From Pseudomonas fluorescens (GTDB taxonomy: Bacteria > Pseudomonadota > Gammaproteobacteria > Pseudomonadales > Pseudomonadaceae), in NCBI RefSeq assembly GCF_005938625.1, contig NZ_VCNJ01000040.1, positions 186,001 to 250,000 on the forward strand: a stretch of 64,000 nucleotides of DNA, given 5' to 3'. This document shows, in pieces, positions 61,505-64,000 of the stretch (the stretch's first letter is position 1; the number at the start of each line of letters is the position of its first letter). The position numbers were made by a program, and so were the translations under genes. The notes under the pieces were generated by a model that saw nothing but the letters and a program-made list of their open reading frames with translations, did no database searches and was not told the origin of the DNA.

Positions 61505-61581
61505 CTTCGCGAGCAAGCTCGCTCCCACATTGGATTTGTGAACGACACAGATCCAATGTGGGAGCGAGCTTGCTCGCGAAG
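61505..61581. repeat. REPIN upstream of moaE end
   Basis: TTCGCGAGCAAGCTCGCTCC and its complement, separated by about 25 bp (ACACAGATCCAAT in the loop), fill the gap between the binding-protein promoter and moaE. Confidence 0.88.
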
Positions 61582-61605
61582 GCTTACTGAAGGGCGCTAC
61601 AGGAA

Positions 61606-62058
61606 TTACTTCTTCCAGCGATCCGCCGCGGCATGATCACTGTCCCGCCCCTCAACCCAACGCGGCCCGTCGCTGGTGTTTTCTTTCTTCCAGAACGGTG
61701 CGCGGGTTTTCAGGTAGTCCATGACGAAGGCGCAGGCATCGAACGCGGCCTGGCGATGGGCGCTGGCGGCGCCGACAAAGACGATCGGTTCGCCCGGTTC
61801 CAGCGCGCCGATGCGGTGCAGCACTTCCAGCTTCAACAACGGCCAGCGCTGCTCGGCCTCGATGGCAATCTTGCCCAGCGCTTTTTCGGTCATGCCCGGA
61901 TAGTGTTCAAGAAACATCCCCGCCACATCCAGCCCATCGTTGAAGTCGCGCACGTAGCCGACAAAACTCACCACTGCACCGACGCCGACATTGGCCGCGT
62001 GCATTGCATTGACTTCAGCGCCCGGATCGAACGGCGTGGCCTGCACGCGAATCGCCAT
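61606..62058 (-). CDS. moaE: Molybdopterin synthase large subunit
   Basis: MoaE with MoaD adds two sulfurs to precursor Z to make molybdopterin. The 150-residue protein has VVSFVGYVRDFNDG near residue 29, LEHYPGMTEKALGKIA near 48, HRIGALEPGEPIVFVG near 82 and CAFVMDYLKTRAPFWKKE near 112, carrying the conserved Lys residues of the active site. It starts 3 bp after moaD. Confidence 0.95.
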   Translation of the reverse strand: MAIRVQATPFDPGAEVNAMHAANVGVGAVVSFVGYVRDFNDGLDVAGMFLEHYPGMTEKALGKIAIEAEQRWPLLKLEVLHRIGALEPGEPIVFVGAASAHRQAAFDACAFVMDYLKTRAPFWKKENTSDGPRWVEGRDSDHAAADRWKK

Positions 62059-62061
62059 GGT

Positions 62062-62304
62062 TCAGCCCCCGGTCACTGTGGGAAAAAACGCTACTTCGTC
62101 GCCATCGACCACTGGTTCATCGAGCTGGCAAAGGTCTTCATTGCGTGCGCACATCAGGTTCTGTTCGCTCAGCACTTCGGCGCCGTCGCGCTGTGCCAAC
62201 AACGCACGCACATCATCGACGGTGGCGAAATCACCTTCAACCTTGACCGAATCCACACCCAGCGCTTCACGGTAACGGGCAAAAAACTTCACGGTCAGGT
62301 TCAT
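62062..62304 (-). CDS. moaD: Molybdopterin synthase sulfur carrier subunit
   Basis: An 80-residue ubiquitin-like sulfur carrier ending VTGG; the terminal GG becomes the thiocarboxylate used by MoaE. MNLTVKFFARYREALGV is typical. The ATG at 62304 overlaps the moaC stop by ATGA (62301-62304), so the three genes are coupled. Confidence 0.95.
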   Translation of the reverse strand: MNLTVKFFARYREALGVDSVKVEGDFATVDDVRALLAQRDGAEVLSEQNLMCARNEDLCQLDEPVVDGDEVAFFPTVTGG

Positions 62305-62774
62305 GGCTGCTCCGCCTGAAAGTGCCCGCTCTTGCCACCGACCTTCTCCAGCAGGCGCACGCTTTCGATGGTCATGCCGCGATCGACGGCTTTGCACATA
62401 TCGTAGATGGTCAGGGCGGCAACGCTGGCGGCGGTCAGCGCCTCCATCTCGACGCCGGTCTGCCCGGACAATTTGCAGCGGGCGACGATGCGCACGGTGT
62501 CTTCGCCATCCGCGCTGAGTTCGACTTTGACACCCGTCAGCATCAGCGGATGGCAGAGGGGAATCAGATCGCTGGTTTTCTTCGCCGCTTGGATGCCGGC
62601 AATGCGCGCCACGGCGAACACGTCACCCTTGGGATGGCCGCCGCTGACGATCATCTGCAGCGTTTCGGGGAGCATGCGCACCAGCGCTTGGGCCGTCGCT
62701 TCACGGAACGTCACGGCTTTTTCGGTGACGTCGACCATGTTGGCGCGACCTTGGGAATCGAGATGAGTCAGCAC
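62301..62774 (-). CDS. moaC: Cyclic pyranopterin monophosphate synthase
   Basis: MoaC converts the cyclic GTP product of MoaA into precursor Z. The 157-residue protein contains KGDVFAVARIAGIQAAKKTS near residue 49, LIPLCHPLMLTGVKVEL near 70 and GVEMEALTAASVAALTIYDM near 112 with the catalytic Lys in YDMCKAVDR. MoaA is not in the window. First gene of moaCDE here. Confidence 0.96.
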   Translation of the reverse strand: MLTHLDSQGRANMVDVTEKAVTFREATAQALVRMLPETLQMIVSGGHPKGDVFAVARIAGIQAAKKTSDLIPLCHPLMLTGVKVELSADGEDTVRIVARCKLSGQTGVEMEALTAASVAALTIYDMCKAVDRGMTIESVRLLEKVGGKSGHFQAEQP

Positions 62775-62784
62775 GGGGGCCTCC

Positions 62785-62955
62785 TTGAGGCAGCTGCGAG
62801 CGGCAAGCTACAAGCGGCAAGTGAAAAGCGCAGTAGTCTGCAGGTATGGAATGGCAGCATTTAAGCAGTTGCAAGCATTAAGCGGCAAGCTACAAGGGCA
62901 TGAGAGAAACACTCTCTACGCTTGTATCTTGCCGCTTATAGCTTGGAGCTATTAG
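62785..62955. repeat. GCTGCAAGC/GCGGCAAGCT-type repeat region
   Basis: The gap between moaC and the PhoH gene contains GCAGCTGCGAGCGGCAAGCT, then AAGCGGCAAGTG, AAGCGGCAAGCTACAAGGGC and the complement CTTGCCGCTTATAGC. Similar bits (GAGCTACGAGCGGCAAGACT) recur at 61381-61402. This is a degenerate dispersed repeat; no gene is seen. Confidence 0.6.
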
Positions 62956-62961
62956 CTGCTT

Positions 62962-64000
62962 TTAGAGATGGGTTTCGGCGTATTCGGCCAGAATCGAGCG
63001 AGGCACCCCTTGCAGGGTGATGTGCACACCGTTGGGGAAGTCCTTGAAGCGTTCGGTCAGGTAGGTCAGCCCGGAGCTGGTCGCGGACAGGTAAGGGGTG
63101 TCGATCTGTGCGAGGTTGCCCAGGCACACCACTTTCGAACCGGCACCGGCACGGGTGATGATGGTTTTCATCTGGTGCGGCGTGAGGTTCTGGCATTCGT
63201 CGATCAGGATCAGGCTTTGCTGGAAGCTGCGACCGCGAATGTAGTTGAGCGATTTGAACTGCAACGGCACTTTGCTGAGGATGTAGTCGACGCTGCCATG
63301 GGTGTTTTCGTCATCCATGTGCAAGGCTTCGAGGTTGTCGGTGATGGCGCCCAGCCAAGGCTCCATTTTTTCCGCTTCGGTGCCGGGCAGGAAGCCGATT
63401 TCCTGGTCCAGGCCTTGCACACTGCGGGTGGCAATGATTCGGCGATAACGCTTGCTGACCATGGTCTGCTCGATCGCAGCGGCCAGCGCCAGAATGGTTT
63501 TACCGGAACCGGCGGCACCCGACAGATTGACCAGATGAATGTCCGGATCGAGCAACGCGTACAGCGCCAGACTCTGGTAAATGTCGCGCGGCTTGAGCCC
63601 CCACGCTTCTTGATGCAGCAGCGGTTCCTGATGCAGGTCGAGGATCAGCAGTTTGGCCTCATCAATCTCCTTGATCCAGCCGACAAAGCCCTGTTCATCA
63701 ATGATGAACTCGTTGATGTGCACCGCCGGCAGGTTGTCGATCAGTTGCACTTGATGCCAGGTGCGGCCGTGATCCTGACGGGTTTCGACCTTGCTCACGC
63801 GGTCCCAGAAAGAGCCGGTCATGTTGTGGTAGCCGTTGGGCAGCAGGGACACGTCATCGACCAATTGGTCGGTGCTGTAATCCTCGGCATCGATGCCGCA
63901 GGCGCGCGCCTTGAGGCGCATGTTGATGTCTTTGGTGACCAACACCACAGGCTTTTTCGGGTCGCGGGTGTGCAGGTCGATCAGTTGGTTGATGATTTTG
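62962..64000 (-). CDS. PhoH-family ATPase with PIN domain, 5'-truncated by the window edge
   Basis: The last 346 residues of a PIN-PhoH protein. At the edge of the window the translation KIINQLIDLHTRDPKKPVVL continues VTKDINMRLKARACGIDAED, the end of a PIN nuclease domain; then the PhoH ATPase part has Walker A GAAGSGKTILALA near 64 residues from the Thr of LYALLDPDIH, Walker B-like LILIDECQNLTPHQMKTI and a final RSILAEYAETHL. Family members are RNA helicase/nuclease-like or of unknown role. The apparent ATG at 63948 is internal. In P. aeruginosa a PhoH gene also stands next to moaC. Confidence 0.9.
   Translation of the reverse strand, partial: KIINQLIDLHTRDPKKPVVLVTKDINMRLKARACGIDAEDYSTDQLVDDVSLLPNGYHNMTGSFWDRVSKVETRQDHGRTWHQVQLIDNLPAVHINEFIIDEQGFVGWIKEIDEAKLLILDLHQEPLLHQEAWGLKPRDIYQSLALYALLDPDIHLVNLSGAAGSGKTILALAAAIEQTMVSKRYRRIIATRSVQGLDQEIGFLPGTEAEKMEPWLGAITDNLEALHMDDENTHGSVDYILSKVPLQFKSLNYIRGRSFQQSLILIDECQNLTPHQMKTIITRAGAGSKVVCLGNLAQIDTPYLSATSSGLTYLTERFKDFPNGVHITLQGVPRSILAEYAETHL

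Noticed and set aside
5611..61581. CRISPR-like spacing of short palindromes
   Set aside because: The repeats are dispersed REPINs in inverted pairs, not regular direct repeats with unique spacers, and no cas gene is present.

Overview
The window is a stretch of chromosome from a fluorescent Pseudomonas, most likely the P. fluorescens group. Evidence: high GC and codon use throughout; gene order rpsP-ffh, a GlcNAc nag/PTS operon, purL-mltF, lepA-lepB-rnc-era-recO-pdxJ, lptFG-pepA-holC-valS, aapJQMP, the dauBA/dauR D-arginine locus and moaCDE-phoH, as in Pseudomonas; an esterase whose length and triad numbering match P. fluorescens carboxylesterase II; and more than fifteen Pseudomonas REP/REPIN palindromes between genes. 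The organism is inferred from remembered families and synteny, not from a database search.

Layout. 1-4.1 kb: start of rpsP, ffh, a CcsA-like membrane protein and a CorC/CNNM-type protein. 4.2-10.5 kb: MHS transporter, purT, VUT-family protein, gamma-carbonic anhydrase with a DUF1289 protein, two NUDIX hydrolases and an L,D-transpeptidase. 10.5-18 kb: GlcNAc utilisation operon (GntR regulator, nagA, NagB-II-type deaminase, fused EIIA-HPr-EI, NagE). 18-19.7 kb: repeat-rich gap with a frameshifted DUF6124 gene. 19.7-25.7 kb: YqfO-like, purL, mltF. 25.8-31.9 kb: minus-strand lepA-lepB-rnc-era-recO-pdxJ. 32-34.2 kb: lptF-lptG, separated from pepA by a 274-bp MITE-like element. 34.8-44.7 kb: pepA, holC, a coupled unknown gene, valS, rlmF, HU, yejK, a membrane-anchored glutaredoxin and a GST. 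44.8-46.5 kb: an AT-richer accessory segment. 46.5-50.5 kb: GIY-YIG protein, NTF2-like protein, MFS/GntR pair and an mqsRA toxin-antitoxin pair. 50.5-54.7 kb: aapJQMP amino-acid ABC transporter. 55-64 kb: estB, rhlB, dau locus, moaCDE and a PhoH-family ATPase running off the window.

Most genes are core housekeeping. The accessory interest lies at 44.8-46.5 kb, where a perfect 21-bp direct repeat (one copy forming the 3' end of the GIY-YIG gene) brackets a DUF6124 gene, an orphan gene and a decayed, frameshifted P2-type phage portal fragment, consistent with a prophage or island scar. Other points: a degenerate second EIIB domain in NagE; candidate operators for the nag, mqsRA and dau promoters, the last shared between dauB and a periplasmic binding protein; a leader motif shared by the two DUF6124 loci; and a missing small gene between lepB and rnc. 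No rRNA, tRNA, CRISPR array or complete insertion sequence was seen.
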